From NCBI RefSeq assembly GCF_022867885.1, contig NZ_JALIFP010000002.1, positions 124,001 to 188,000 on the forward strand: a stretch of 64,000 bases of DNA, written 5' to 3'. The position numbers and the translations under genes were made by a program. Of the stretch, positions 25,789-34,921 are shown piece by piece; within the stretch, counting starts at the first letter, position 1, and every line of letters starts with the position of its first letter. This DNA is from Lederbergia sp. NSJ-179 (lineage in GTDB: Bacteria > Bacillota > Bacilli > Bacillales > Bacillaceae_C). The notes under the pieces are model-generated. The model was given only the letters and a program-made list of their open reading frames with translations, made no database searches and was not told the origin of the DNA.

Positions 25789-27687
25789 TTGGGTTCTATT
25801 ATCCGCAAGGCACAAGCGGTTGCTATGATTCTATTAATGGTTATTTTTGTTTCTGGCTGTGGGGCAACGGGGGCGAGTACGAAGGAAAAAGTCATGCAAT
25901 GGAGTGGTGATTGGCCGCGCCCGCCATTGTTTCAAGGGAACAATTTTGCTAATGGTGGGATTGGAGAAGCAACGAATTTCGTCTTTGAAGGGTTAGTGCA
26001 AAATGTACGAATTTCTAATGAGCAGCATTTACGTTTAGCTAAGTCCATTGAATTTCATGATGACTATGCGGAGGTAAAATTAGTCGATGATGCTGTCTGG
26101 CATGATGGAGAACCGTTCACTAGTAAAGATGTTTGGGCCTATTATACGTTAAACAATGGGGCAGAAGTGACACAGTATATGAAAGAAATTGAGATTGTAG
26201 ATGAGAAGACATTACGGGTCCATTGGCTACAGCCACAAGCAAATGAGATTGTTCTATCCTTTCTATTAGGACAGGATAAGCAGGCAACGATTCCTTATCA
26301 TATATATGGTAAATATGTGGATCGGGCAGCCGAGCTATTAGCACAGGCACCGGCCTATTCGCCAGAAGAGCAACTAATCAAAAAAGGGAAATTTGGTTTA
26401 AACATTGACGATGATTTGCAAAAGAAAATAGATGAAAATTGGCAAGACTTTCTTGTTGCAGGACCAGAAATGCCAATCGGAACGGGACCTTTTACAGTTA
26501 GCCGGGTCACCTCTTCAGATATGTTGCTAGAAAAGTTTCCTGATTATTATCTTGCCGACAAGATTAAGTTTGACAAGGTGACCATTAAAAACCCTGGTAC
26601 TGAAGGGGCAGCAGGATTTGCATTATTGCGTTCAGGACAAATTGATTATAGAGATGGAACCCCGCCACAGGATATTTTGGAATCGCTTTTAGCATCGAAT
26701 AAAGACCTTGTCCATTTCAAAATGCTTGACCCAGCATCTGTTGGGATTTTATATAATCAAGACCGTCCTCCGTTTGATAAAAAAGAATTTAGACAGGCGA
26801 TAACGTATGCGATTGATAGATCGAAAGCTCGAGAAGTTGGAAATGTATACGGTCGGGAGCCAACGACATCCATTACTGGACTTGTCCCATCGGACATGAA
26901 GAACTGGATAAAACCTGAGGTCATTGAGGATATGCGGGACTATTCATACAATCCAGAAAAAGCGGAGGAAATGTTAAAGGATCTAGGCTGGAGTCGTGAT
27001 AAGGAAGGAATTTGGCGTGATCCAGATGGGGTTCGCCCCGATTTTGTTATCGGTGTTAATGCGACATGGCAAAATGGTCTGATGCCTGGCCAAATCGTGG
27101 CTGAACAATTAACGGCCTTTGGTATACCTACTCGTTTAATGGCAGTTGATGGCACCGTTTACTTCAATAATGTGTCAAAAGATAAAGGGCTTTATGACAT
27201 GTCCCTTGATTGGGTCGATGTCGCTTGGGGCTTTATGTTTCCTTGGCAATCTATTCGTGAAGTATATGAAGGGAATATTGCCAAGATGATGCATATGCCT
27301 CGCTATGATTCAGATCATAAAGATCCTGAGAAACGAGATAAAATTAATTTGCGGTTAAAAAGTTATGATGGTGTTGAATTTGACGTGCGAGAAGTCATCC
27401 AAAAGATTCCATATATGGATGAGGAAGAGTATACGGAATGGTTTTCTCGAATGGCGTGGGCTAATAATGAAGAAGCCTTCGGTGTCAATTTGTTCCAAAA
27501 TGTAACAGGAACATGGTTAAATCAGGCCCATTTAGATGGATTACCACTTGAGTCGCAGATTGAAAAATATGACCGCAATATTCCTGTACCAGAAACAGAT
27601 GAAGAAATGCGAGAAGTGTTAAAGACAAATTTCTTTAATTCGGGCATACAGCCATTTATTGAAGGACAATACAGACCGAAAGAGTGA
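25789..27687 (+). CDS. Opp-type ABC importer solute-binding lipoprotein (SBP family 5)
   Basis: A 632-residue lipoprotein with the lipobox VSGCG near residue 25. It belongs to the oligopeptide-binding family 5: NFVFEGLVQN, AVWHDGEPFTSKDVWAYY, GTGPFTVSRV and FRQAITYAIDRSKAREV are its standard blocks. Some members in Firmicutes and Thermotoga bind oligosaccharides, including mannosides and cellosides, and the setting here suggests a sugar. It begins at TTG 25789, eight bases after AAAGGAGG, and leads a five-gene importer operon. Confidence 0.9.
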   Translation: MGSIIRKAQAVAMILLMVIFVSGCGATGASTKEKVMQWSGDWPRPPLFQGNNFANGGIGEATNFVFEGLVQNVRISNEQHLRLAKSIEFHDDYAEVKLVDDAVWHDGEPFTSKDVWAYYTLNNGAEVTQYMKEIEIVDEKTLRVHWLQPQANEIVLSFLLGQDKQATIPYHIYGKYVDRAAELLAQAPAYSPEEQLIKKGKFGLNIDDDLQKKIDENWQDFLVAGPEMPIGTGPFTVSRVTSSDMLLEKFPDYYLADKIKFDKVTIKNPGTEGAAGFALLRSGQIDYRDGTPPQDILESLLASNKDLVHFKMLDPASVGILYNQDRPPFDKKEFRQAITYAIDRSKAREVGNVYGREPTTSITGLVPSDMKNWIKPEVIEDMRDYSYNPEKAEEMLKDLGWSRDKEGIWRDPDGVRPDFVIGVNATWQNGLMPGQIVAEQLTAFGIPTRLMAVDGTVYFNNVSKDKGLYDMSLDWVDVAWGFMFPWQSIREVYEGNIAKMMHMPRYDSDHKDPEKRDKINLRLKSYDGVEFDVREVIQKIPYMDEEEYTEWFSRMAWANNEEAFGVNLFQNVTGTWLNQAHLDGLPLESQIEKYDRNIPVPETDEEMREVLKTNFFNSGIQPFIEGQYRPKE

Positions 27688-27699
27688 GGAGGGCTTCCA

Positions 27700-28698
27700 T
27701 TGACACGACAAATATTTTTAAAACGTATGCTCAGCGCGCTAATAACGATTGTCCTTGCTGTTGTTATTACCTTTGTATTGTTGAGGCTTACGCCCGGCAA
27801 TGCAATTGACCAGTGGGCAAGGGATTATGCGATTCAATACAATATTACCATTGATGAGGCTTATACGCGTGTTGCGAATATGATTAATTATGATCCAAAT
27901 GAACCGATTATCCAGCAGTTTACCCGCTATGTCGGTAATTTGTTGCAGGGGAATCTCGGCTACAGCATGGTACATCAGGGGCTACGTGTTAATGATATCA
28001 TTGCTAACGCTTTACCATGGACACTTTTTGTGTCCAGCATTGCCCTTGTGGTTAGCTTTCTTATTGGCGTCTATTTGGGGGTGAAGATGGCGTATAATCG
28101 GAAATCATGGCTTGATCCTGTTATCTCTATCTACTCAGTTGTGACGAATGCCGTTCCTGACTTCATTTTAGCGATTATCCTTTTGATTGTATTTTCTTAT
28201 GGGTTGGGATGGTTCCCTATAAACGGGGCATATGATTTCTATTTAACCCCTGGTTTTAATCTTCCTTTTATTGGTAGTATTTTCTACTATGGAGCATTGC
28301 CCATTCTTACGTATGTCCTGACCTTAATTGGTCAGTGGGCGCTTATGATGAAAGGAAGTGCTGTTAGTATTCTTGGTGATGATTATATTGAAGCCGCAAA
28401 AGCAAGAGGACTGTCGCCAAAGCTTATCACGAGGAAATATGTGCAAAAGAATGCTATTATCCCGTTGGTCACGCAACTTGCTGTTTTTTTAGGCGGAATG
28501 CTTGGTGGGGCGATCCTTGTAGAAAATCTGTTCCAATATCCGGGAATTGGTTATTTTATGGCAGAAGCGACGAAACAGCGCGATTATATCGTGATGCAAG
28601 GGATCCTTCTATTTATTGCCATTACGATGATTATTGCTAATTTTATTGCTGATTTACTATATAGTAAATTGGATCCAAGAATACAGATTAAGGAATAG
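27700..28698 (+). CDS. Opp/Dpp-type ABC importer permease (OppB-like)
   Basis: A 332-residue inner-membrane protein with six predicted helices. TFVLLRLTPGNAIDQWARD at the start is the OppB signature; the ATPase-contact loop reads DDYIEAAKARGLSPKLI near residue 228, and the protein ends with the usual LLYSKLDPRI. TTG 27700 is the start, with GAGGAGGG upstream. It is 12 bases after the binding protein and part of the same operon. Confidence 0.93.
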   Translation: MTRQIFLKRMLSALITIVLAVVITFVLLRLTPGNAIDQWARDYAIQYNITIDEAYTRVANMINYDPNEPIIQQFTRYVGNLLQGNLGYSMVHQGLRVNDIIANALPWTLFVSSIALVVSFLIGVYLGVKMAYNRKSWLDPVISIYSVVTNAVPDFILAIILLIVFSYGLGWFPINGAYDFYLTPGFNLPFIGSIFYYGALPILTYVLTLIGQWALMMKGSAVSILGDDYIEAAKARGLSPKLITRKYVQKNAIIPLVTQLAVFLGGMLGGAILVENLFQYPGIGYFMAEATKQRDYIVMQGILLFIAITMIIANFIADLLYSKLDPRIQIKE

Positions 28699-28708
28699 GG
28701 GTGAGACT

Positions 28709-29572
28709 ATGCGCGGAGTGATTGATTTTTTTCGGATCATCGTATTAAACAGGCGTTCATGTATTGGTTTAATTATAACGATATTTTTCATTTTAATGGC
28801 CACGGTCGGTCCGCATATTTTTCCATTAGATACAAAGGTGGATTATGAGAATCGCTATCAAAAGCCAAATTTTGAACATTGGTTGGGGACGGACTATGGC
28901 GGTAGAGATGTATGGTCACAAATCGTTCATGGCTCACAGGAAGTTCTGCTTATTGGCTTGTTGGCAGCCGTTGTGACACTGATTTTCGGAGCCGTGCTCG
29001 GTATGATTTCTGGACTTGTCGGTGGCAAGTTAGATACAGTGATCATGATGATCACAAATCTATTCTTGACCATCCCTTCATTGCCTGTTTTTATCATCCT
29101 GGCAGCCTTTTTATCGATTGAAGACCCATTCTCATTTGCACTTATATTAAGCGCATGGAGCTGGCCCGGACTGACAAGAGCAGTGCGATCACAGGTGATT
29201 TCATTGAAGGAACGTGATTTCATTGTCATTTGCAAGGTAATGGATTTAGGTTTGCCGCATATCATTTTTAAAGAAATTATGCCCAATATTGTTTCTTATT
29301 TGGCGATTAATTTCATCATGATTATGCGGGGAGCAATTGTAGGAAGTGTTGCAATTATGATGCTAGGATTAGCCCCGTATTCACCAACCAATTGGGGACA
29401 AATGCTGAACCTTGCGATTTCCCAAACAGGGGGGATCTTTAATCCAAATGGATATGTCTATGTTCTCTCACCAATTGTTTGCCTAGCTTTGTTTCAACTT
29501 GGAACGATCTTCTTTGCAAATGGGCTCGATGAAGCGTTGAACCCAAGACTTCGAACAAGAGGTGGAGCTTAA
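28709..29572 (+). CDS. Opp/Dpp-type ABC importer permease (OppC-like)
   Basis: A 287-residue permease partner of the OppB-like protein. The family motif HWLGTDYGGRDVWSQIVHGS is near residue 55 and the protein ends DEALNPRLRTRGG. The open frame extends back to 28634 inside the previous gene, but ATG 28709 has an AGGGGTGAG site just ahead and gives the normal N-terminus. Its stop overlaps the start of the next gene by one base (TAATG). Confidence 0.92.
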   Translation: MRGVIDFFRIIVLNRRSCIGLIITIFFILMATVGPHIFPLDTKVDYENRYQKPNFEHWLGTDYGGRDVWSQIVHGSQEVLLIGLLAAVVTLIFGAVLGMISGLVGGKLDTVIMMITNLFLTIPSLPVFIILAAFLSIEDPFSFALILSAWSWPGLTRAVRSQVISLKERDFIVICKVMDLGLPHIIFKEIMPNIVSYLAINFIMIMRGAIVGSVAIMMLGLAPYSPTNWGQMLNLAISQTGGIFNPNGYVYVLSPIVCLALFQLGTIFFANGLDEALNPRLRTRGGA

Positions 29573-30564
29573 TGGAAACTATTATTGAATTTGAAAATGT
29601 CAATGTATCCTTTTCGATGCGGGAGGGAACAGTTAAGGCGGTTCGTGACGTTTCATTGAGTATTCCTAAAGGAAAGGTGACCGCTCTTGTGGGCGAAAGT
29701 GGTAGCGGTAAATCGACGCTGGCCTCGACCTTGCTTAGAATGGTTTCTGCACCAGGCAAGATATCAGCTAAGTCGATTCAAGTTGATGGGCAGGATGTAA
29801 TGGCGATGTCTGAGAAAAAACTGCGTCATTACCGATGGTCTGAAGTATCGATGGTATTTCAAGCAGCACAAAATTCATTAAATCCAGTTGTGACCATTGG
29901 AGAGCAGTTCATTGAAACCTACCAGGCCCATAGGAAGGAATCCGATAAGAAAGTGATTGAAAAAAGAGCAATTGAGTTGTTGGAGTATGTCAAACTTGAG
30001 CCGAAACGGGTTCTGCGCTCCTATCCCCATGAATTAAGTGGAGGTATGAAGCAGCGGGTTATGATCGCCTTTAGTCTGTTATTAGAACCAAAAGTAGTCA
30101 TTCTTGATGAGCCTACAACCGCATTAGATGTGATTACACAGGATTCTATTTTTTCAATTCTTCAAAAAATTAATGATGAGTTCGGTATTACGTTGCTTCT
30201 ACTCTCGCATGATATTGCTGTTGTTGCAAAGGTGGCTGATTATCTCGGTGTCATGTATGCCGGAAAAATTGTAGAGTTTGATGAGATTTATACGATTTTT
30301 GAACAGCCGAAGCACCCCTATACGCAGGGATTGTTGCGGGCAGTTCCATCGCTTATTCATGATTTAGGGAAGATAAAGCCTATTCCAGGCGCTTCGCCTA
30401 ACTTACTTGATTTGCCCAGTGGTTGCCCTTTTCACCCGCGTTGTGAATATGCAATGAGTCATTGTAAAACGATTGAGCCGGAATTAAAGCGGTCGAAGGA
30501 TGGCTACATTCCTGCTTGCCATTTATTTGATCATGAGCGAAAGGAGGCGGCACTTACAAAATGA
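29572..30564 (+). CDS. Opp/Dpp-type ABC importer ATPase (OppD-like)
   Basis: A 330-residue ABC ATPase: Walker A GESGSGKS near residue 43, signature LSGGMKQR, Walker B VVILDEPT, and the C-terminal oligopeptide-transport domain with a cysteine cluster (GCPFHPRCEYAMSHC) that binds an iron-sulfur cluster in relatives. It overlaps oppC by one base and oppF by four, so the three are translated together. Confidence 0.94.
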   Translation: METIIEFENVNVSFSMREGTVKAVRDVSLSIPKGKVTALVGESGSGKSTLASTLLRMVSAPGKISAKSIQVDGQDVMAMSEKKLRHYRWSEVSMVFQAAQNSLNPVVTIGEQFIETYQAHRKESDKKVIEKRAIELLEYVKLEPKRVLRSYPHELSGGMKQRVMIAFSLLLEPKVVILDEPTTALDVITQDSIFSILQKINDEFGITLLLLSHDIAVVAKVADYLGVMYAGKIVEFDEIYTIFEQPKHPYTQGLLRAVPSLIHDLGKIKPIPGASPNLLDLPSGCPFHPRCEYAMSHCKTIEPELKRSKDGYIPACHLFDHERKEAALTK

Positions 30565-31577
30565 ACCCATTACTCAAATTAGATGATGTATCTATGCATT
30601 TCCCGAATAAAGATAAAGCGGCAAAAAATACAACCATTAAAGCCTTATCGAATGTTAGTCTTTCTTTATACCCAGGAGAAATTATGGCTGTTGTAGGGGA
30701 AAGCGGCTGTGGCAAAACAACGCTGGGAAAAATTATTGCTGGGCTGCACCAACCGACAGGAGGAACCTATTACTATAAAGATGAGGATGTCAGCAAACTG
30801 GCTGGGAAGAAAAAGAAGCAATACCGAACGAATATTCAGCTTGTTCAACAGGATTCCTATGCAGCTTTAAATCCTGCAAAAACAATTCTGCAATCACTGG
30901 CTGCACCGATTGTGCGTCATAAAGTAGCGAGGGGAAAACGGGCGATTCGCGCAAAAATAATCGAACTGCTTGAGACAGTTGGCCTAAGGCCGGCAGAGCA
31001 ATTTCTACCAAAATTTCCCCATCAACTAAGTGGCGGGCAACGACAACGTATACTAATGGCAAGAGCGATATCCCTTGACCCAGAAGTAATTGTCGCGGAT
31101 GAACCTGTGTCCATGGTAGATGTTTCATTACGCCTATCTATTTTAAACTTGATGACGACTTTAAATAAAAAGCTAGGAATTGCCTTTGTCTATATCACTC
31201 ATGATTTAGCAACTGCCCGATTTATTGCTCAGAATGGTCGTCTCGCTGTTATGTACTTGGGGCGAATTGTAGAGTTAAGCTCTGTTGGAAAAATTTTGGA
31301 AAATCCACAGCATCCTTATTTGCAGGCGCTGTTAACGGCGGTGCCGATTCCTGATCCGAAGATCGCAAAAGCAAAAAATGAGCTCCCTTTAAAAGGATTA
31401 GAGGTGCCAAGCCTTGTCAATCCGCCAGGAGGCTGCTCTTTTCATCCTCGTTGTCCTTACGCAACGGAATACTGTAGCGAGGAATTACCGCTGTTGCGAG
31501 AGGTTGAACACGGAGAAGTGGCCTGCCACTATGCAGAAAGGATTCCGAAATGGCACTTAACAGCTTCTTCAAATTAA
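30561..31577 (+). CDS. Opp/Dpp-type ABC importer ATPase (OppF-like)
   Basis: The second ATPase of the importer, 338 residues. Walker A is GESGCGKT near residue 51, the signature LSGGQRQR, Walker B VIVADEPVSMVD, and the tail has GGCSFHPRCPYATEYC. With the upstream genes it completes a full SBP-B-C-D-F importer. Unlike the two LplBC systems in this island, it brings its own ATPases. Confidence 0.94.
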   Translation: MNPLLKLDDVSMHFPNKDKAAKNTTIKALSNVSLSLYPGEIMAVVGESGCGKTTLGKIIAGLHQPTGGTYYYKDEDVSKLAGKKKKQYRTNIQLVQQDSYAALNPAKTILQSLAAPIVRHKVARGKRAIRAKIIELLETVGLRPAEQFLPKFPHQLSGGQRQRILMARAISLDPEVIVADEPVSMVDVSLRLSILNLMTTLNKKLGIAFVYITHDLATARFIAQNGRLAVMYLGRIVELSSVGKILENPQHPYLQALLTAVPIPDPKIAKAKNELPLKGLEVPSLVNPPGGCSFHPRCPYATEYCSEELPLLREVEHGEVACHYAERIPKWHLTASSN

Positions 31578-31759
31578 TTTTTCATTTTGCTGTCATTTTT
31601 GCGGTTTTTAGCGGTCTGCTTATTTTTCTAACGGAGCCGAAGACGGTTGAATTCCAACTTGTTTGTGTAACACTTGTTACCAACTGTTTTATTATCATTG
31701 GTATCCTTACTTTTAGTTGGTGGTTGAAGAGAAAAAAACGAAATGACTCCACCAACTGA
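31550..31759 (+). CDS. Small two-helix membrane protein at the end of the Opp operon
   Basis: A 69-residue protein starting 28 bases inside oppF in another frame. It has two hydrophobic helices (about 8-26 and 37-58) and a basic tail KRKKRND, a normal inside-positive layout. The terminator lies just after its stop, so it is cotranscribed. I do not recognise a family. It might be a small transporter accessory; a chance frame is possible, though the helices and position argue against that. Confidence 0.5.
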   Translation: MALNSFFKLIFHFAVIFAVFSGLLIFLTEPKTVEFQLVCVTLVTNCFIIIGILTFSWWLKRKKRNDSTN

Positions 31760-31765
31760 GGAGAC

Positions 31766-31823
31766 AAATAGAATAGGGTCAAGAAAGACGGAGCTAGCGG
31801 TCATCTAGCTCCGTTTATTTTTT
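31766..31823 (+). terminator. Terminator of the Opp operon, copy 2 of a duplicated sequence
   Basis: Stem ACGGAGCTAG/CTAGCTCCGT with a short loop, followed by T-rich sequence. The upstream part AAATAGAATAGGGTCAAG repeats that of 25297-25353. It faces the minus-strand regulator gene and may serve both. Confidence 0.8.
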
Positions 31824-31858
31824 ATCGATATCTAAGCATTCATTCGTAAAGCATGGCA

Positions 31859-32935
31859 TTACCTTGGCGCAGCCGTTGAATCGCGAATGATAAGGTTAGT
31901 GGGCAATAAAACCTTTTTAGGTTCAATTTGCGCTTTTTTGCGGATTTCTAACAATAATTTAGCTGCTTCATAGCCTAGCATTTCAAAGTGCTGCTGGACT
32001 GTACTTAGGGGTACCTTGGCGTATTTAGAACTTTCGAAATCATCAAAGCCGATAATGGAGAGATCTTGAGGGATGTCTATACCCATTTTGATCAATTGAT
32101 TCATAACTTCAAGGGCACTGCGATCATTTACACAAAATAAAGCAGTTAAGTTGCCACTCTTAATCGCTGCCACAAGTTCTTTATAATTTAGCTTTGGCTG
32201 AGAAAAAAAGATCTTAGAGTCAGCCGGCAGGTTAGCGTTCATCAGGGCGTGCTGGTATCCAAGATATCGTTCTTTTTCTGAGTTTAGGAAAAAGTCATAA
32301 GCGCAAAATCCGATTTTTGTATGGCCCAAACCAATTAGATGATTGACCGCTTCAAAACCTCCATCATAATTATTACAGCTAATACAAGGTAAGGGGATTC
32401 CCATTGGGAACCGATCCAGTAACACAACAGGGAGTCTCTTTGATTGAATGTCTGTTAAATACTCTTTCGCTGCTTCGGGATTTGAAGAATAGATTAATAA
32501 TCCTCCACAATCTGTTTGGATTAACTTTTTTACCAATTCTCTTTCCTGATCAATATTATTCTCAATGAACTCAATGATTAACTTATAACCATGGTTGGAA
32601 AGATAGGACTGAATTCCTTTCATAATTTGCATATAAGAATTGTCGTACATGTCATTTCCAGATAATACAAAAGTGATTAATTTTGAGCTTGTTTGATTTT
32701 TGGGCTTTTGTTCGGAAATAAAGCTGCCTTTTCCTTTAACTCGGTAGATTACACCTTCATCTACTAGCTCAGCTAAGGCTCTTCTAACTGTAATGGAGCT
32801 GACGCCGAGTTTTTCGATAAAATCCTTCTCGCTTGGTATACGTGCATGAGCAGATAACTCTTTATTTTGAATTAAACTAAGTATATGATCTCTTACCATT
32901 TGATACTTTGGGACCGAGGTGTTTGACCCTTTCAT
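31859..32935 (-). CDS. GntR-LacI hybrid transcription regulator (AraR-like layout)
   Basis: A 358-residue repressor-type protein. A GntR winged helix occupies about residues 10-75 (RIPSEKDFIEKLGVSSITVRR and GVIYRVKGKGSFI). A LacI-type sugar-binding domain follows (about 88-355), with VVLLDRFPMGIP, GFCAYDF, FCVNDRSALEV and IIGFDDFESSKYA. This layout is that of B. subtilis AraR. The sugar ligand is expected to release it from DNA. It is read on the minus strand between the Opp operon and the orphan binding proteins. Its upstream region holds a TATACATATA site shared with the gene at 39236. Confidence 0.9.
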   Translation of the reverse strand: MKGSNTSVPKYQMVRDHILSLIQNKELSAHARIPSEKDFIEKLGVSSITVRRALAELVDEGVIYRVKGKGSFISEQKPKNQTSSKLITFVLSGNDMYDNSYMQIMKGIQSYLSNHGYKLIIEFIENNIDQERELVKKLIQTDCGGLLIYSSNPEAAKEYLTDIQSKRLPVVLLDRFPMGIPLPCISCNNYDGGFEAVNHLIGLGHTKIGFCAYDFFLNSEKERYLGYQHALMNANLPADSKIFFSQPKLNYKELVAAIKSGNLTALFCVNDRSALEVMNQLIKMGIDIPQDLSIIGFDDFESSKYAKVPLSTVQQHFEMLGYEAAKLLLEIRKKAQIEPKKVLLPTNLIIRDSTAAPR

Positions 32936-32982
32936 ATTATACTTCCTTTCATAGTCGGTGTAGCTTTAAATATGGCAAAAGC

Positions 32983-33007
32983 ACAACGTAAATAATATTA
33001 ACGTTGT
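32983..33007. promoter_or_regulatory. Operator-like inverted repeat ACAACGT/ACGTTGT
   Basis: ACAACGT (32983-32989) and ACGTTGT (33001-33007) are perfect complements separated by 11 AT-only bases, 50-70 bases before the regulator start. The spacing places the half-sites close to two helical turns apart, usual for a dimeric regulator. Confidence 0.4.
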
Positions 33008-33039
33008 AAGGAAAATAAAGCTTGATTTTTATTTTCTTT

Positions 33040-33074
33040 TATAATAAGGTATATGTATACTTTTTGAATGTACA
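33040..33074 (-). promoter_or_regulatory. Promoter/operator of the GntR-LacI gene with a TATACATATA site
   Basis: On the minus strand, TTCAAA and TATTAT enclose a 16-base spacer that contains the 12-base sequence GTATACATATAC (33049-33060). A TGTACA palindrome lies next to it (33069-33074). The same TATACATATA core fills the spacer of the promoter at 38974-39002, upstream of the other GntR-LacI gene. Confidence 0.45.
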
Positions 33075-33493
33075 TAGTATAACATGAATAGTAAATTCTT
33101 TCTATATTGGATTTAAGAAATCTATTTATCTAAAAGAATGTAATCGTTGTCAATTAAGTTCAAGTATATCACAAGGGAGAAGGAACACTGCAATAGATGG
33201 CAAGACAAGTGTGGGCAGCGGAAAATAACGATTGAACACCGGTTATTAAGCACAGATTCTGTTGCAAAACATGTGGTTCTATCGGTTCGTGGGGAGGTGG
33301 TGAAAGCTTTAGCTCGTGGAATTGAATGGTAAATAACTATGGGATGAGGCCAAGGGAATCAAGGATTGATTGACTGACGGAACTATCAATTTTGTTGTCT
33401 TAATATTATGTAAATTAATCTTGGTTGGGCAAAATTCTTTGCTCTAATTACCTCTGTAAATACCGGGGATTTCTTTAGACGAGGAGGAAAATA
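33075..33493. other. Non-coding stretch before the first orphan binding protein
   Basis: There is no gene with a convincing ribosome site. The 61-codon frame at 33147-33332 lacks family motifs and a good start. The first part is AT-rich and probably regulatory; no terminator hairpin or riboswitch was recognised. Confidence 0.3.
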
Positions 33494-34837
33494 ATGAGAA
33501 GTGCCAAATATCCATTCCTTATCTTATTAATCGTGTTATTAGTTGCTGGATTAATAGGATGCCAGTCTCAAAATGTGGAAAAAGATACACCCAAAAACAC
33601 TGCTGAAGAAGGAGAGGAGGAGATTACACTTACGGTAATGTTGGCTTGGATGATAGGGGAAGATCGATGGGAGAAGTTTTACAAAAAGCCAGCGGAGGAG
33701 AAGTTTCCTCATCTTAAATTAAAAAGAATTGAAGGGGATGCAGGAGATAGAGAGACGCTGGAAAAAACATTCGCTGAGGGGGTTAAGCCTGACATTATCA
33801 TGGTCAGTCATCCTTCCCAGATCCAATTACTTCAGGAATATGAATTGGCATATGATATGAGAGATATGATCGATCAGTATGATTTTGATCTAACCCGTTA
33901 TGAGGATGATTATTTAGCGGAATGGCTTTCATGGACAGGTGGTGAAATATGGTCTTTGCCTTTTGTCTCTCAGAAATATGCGTTGCATTATAATAAAGAC
34001 ATCTTTGATCTGTTCGGCGTTCCTTATCCTACAGACGATATGACCTGGGATGAAGTAATCGAACTAGCTAAGAAAGTGACCGGGGAACGAAATGGTGTCC
34101 AGTATCACGGTTTACACATGCAACATGACGCCAGTCAAACCTTGTCTCAAGTAATGGGGGATACACTTTATGTTGATCCGGAGACGGATGAAGTCTTGTG
34201 GACAGAAAGACAGGAAGTTAGCGACTATTTAGCTTTGGTTGATCAAGAGAAGTCAATCCCCGGTAATGATCTTGGAGAAATAGAGACAGACGGGATTGCG
34301 TTTATTGATGCTTTTCAAAAAATAAGAAACTTGGCCATGATTCCTCATCAATTCCTTGAGGCGCTGCCTGAGGATCTAAATTGGGATATTGCGACTTACC
34401 CCGTCTGGTCTCAAGCACCAGGCATACAGCCAAATCAAAGCGGCTGGGCACTGGGCGTAACAGATATAAGCGAACATAAGGAAGAAGCTTTTGAATTATT
34501 AAAGTTTTGGTATTCCGATGAACAAATCCTAAGCAAAGGGAATTCTGCAGTGACGACTCCGTTTAATCATTTATTTGAAAATGGGGCGGTCGAAGAAGCG
34601 TTGAAGAATGATCCTAATCGCTCCTATCTTGCAGAACTAAACATTGATTCTTTATTTCAGAATAAACCAGGTGGGGGTACATCAGAAAAAAGGTCAAAGT
34701 ATGATACAGGAGCACAGAATGAAATAGGGAAGATCGGTTTTGAATTTTACGACTCTGACCAAGATAGGAACGAATTCCTTCGTGATTTAAAACAAAAAGA
34801 AGAGCAAAGAATTGTCGAAGAAAAGGCGACAAAATAA
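33494..34837 (+). CDS. Orphan sugar-binding lipoprotein (SBP family 1)
   Basis: A 447-residue lipoprotein with lipobox LIGCQ near residue 23, followed by a glutamate-rich linker. DPETDEVLWTERQEV, YALHYNKDIFDLFGVPYPTD and the closing KQKEEQRIVEE are family-1 binding-protein traits. No permease or ATPase gene adjoins it; the next gene is a close paralog (34922), and a decayed one lies at 38232. Nothing shows the ligand. GAGGAGG lies five bases before ATG 33494. Confidence 0.85.
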   Translation: MRSAKYPFLILLIVLLVAGLIGCQSQNVEKDTPKNTAEEGEEEITLTVMLAWMIGEDRWEKFYKKPAEEKFPHLKLKRIEGDAGDRETLEKTFAEGVKPDIIMVSHPSQIQLLQEYELAYDMRDMIDQYDFDLTRYEDDYLAEWLSWTGGEIWSLPFVSQKYALHYNKDIFDLFGVPYPTDDMTWDEVIELAKKVTGERNGVQYHGLHMQHDASQTLSQVMGDTLYVDPETDEVLWTERQEVSDYLALVDQEKSIPGNDLGEIETDGIAFIDAFQKIRNLAMIPHQFLEALPEDLNWDIATYPVWSQAPGIQPNQSGWALGVTDISEHKEEAFELLKFWYSDEQILSKGNSAVTTPFNHLFENGAVEEALKNDPNRSYLAELNIDSLFQNKPGGGTSEKRSKYDTGAQNEIGKIGFEFYDSDQDRNEFLRDLKQKEEQRIVEEKATK

Positions 34838-34921
34838 TTGATTTTAGGCATGCCCTAAAACAAAGACATTTCATCAGTTAGCAAATATAGGTTCCAATAT
34901 ATTTTTGACGGAGGAATAGAA

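Noticed and set aside
33147-33332. 61-codon open frame
   Set aside because: No ribosome site, no family motif and biased composition; likely chance in a regulatory gap.
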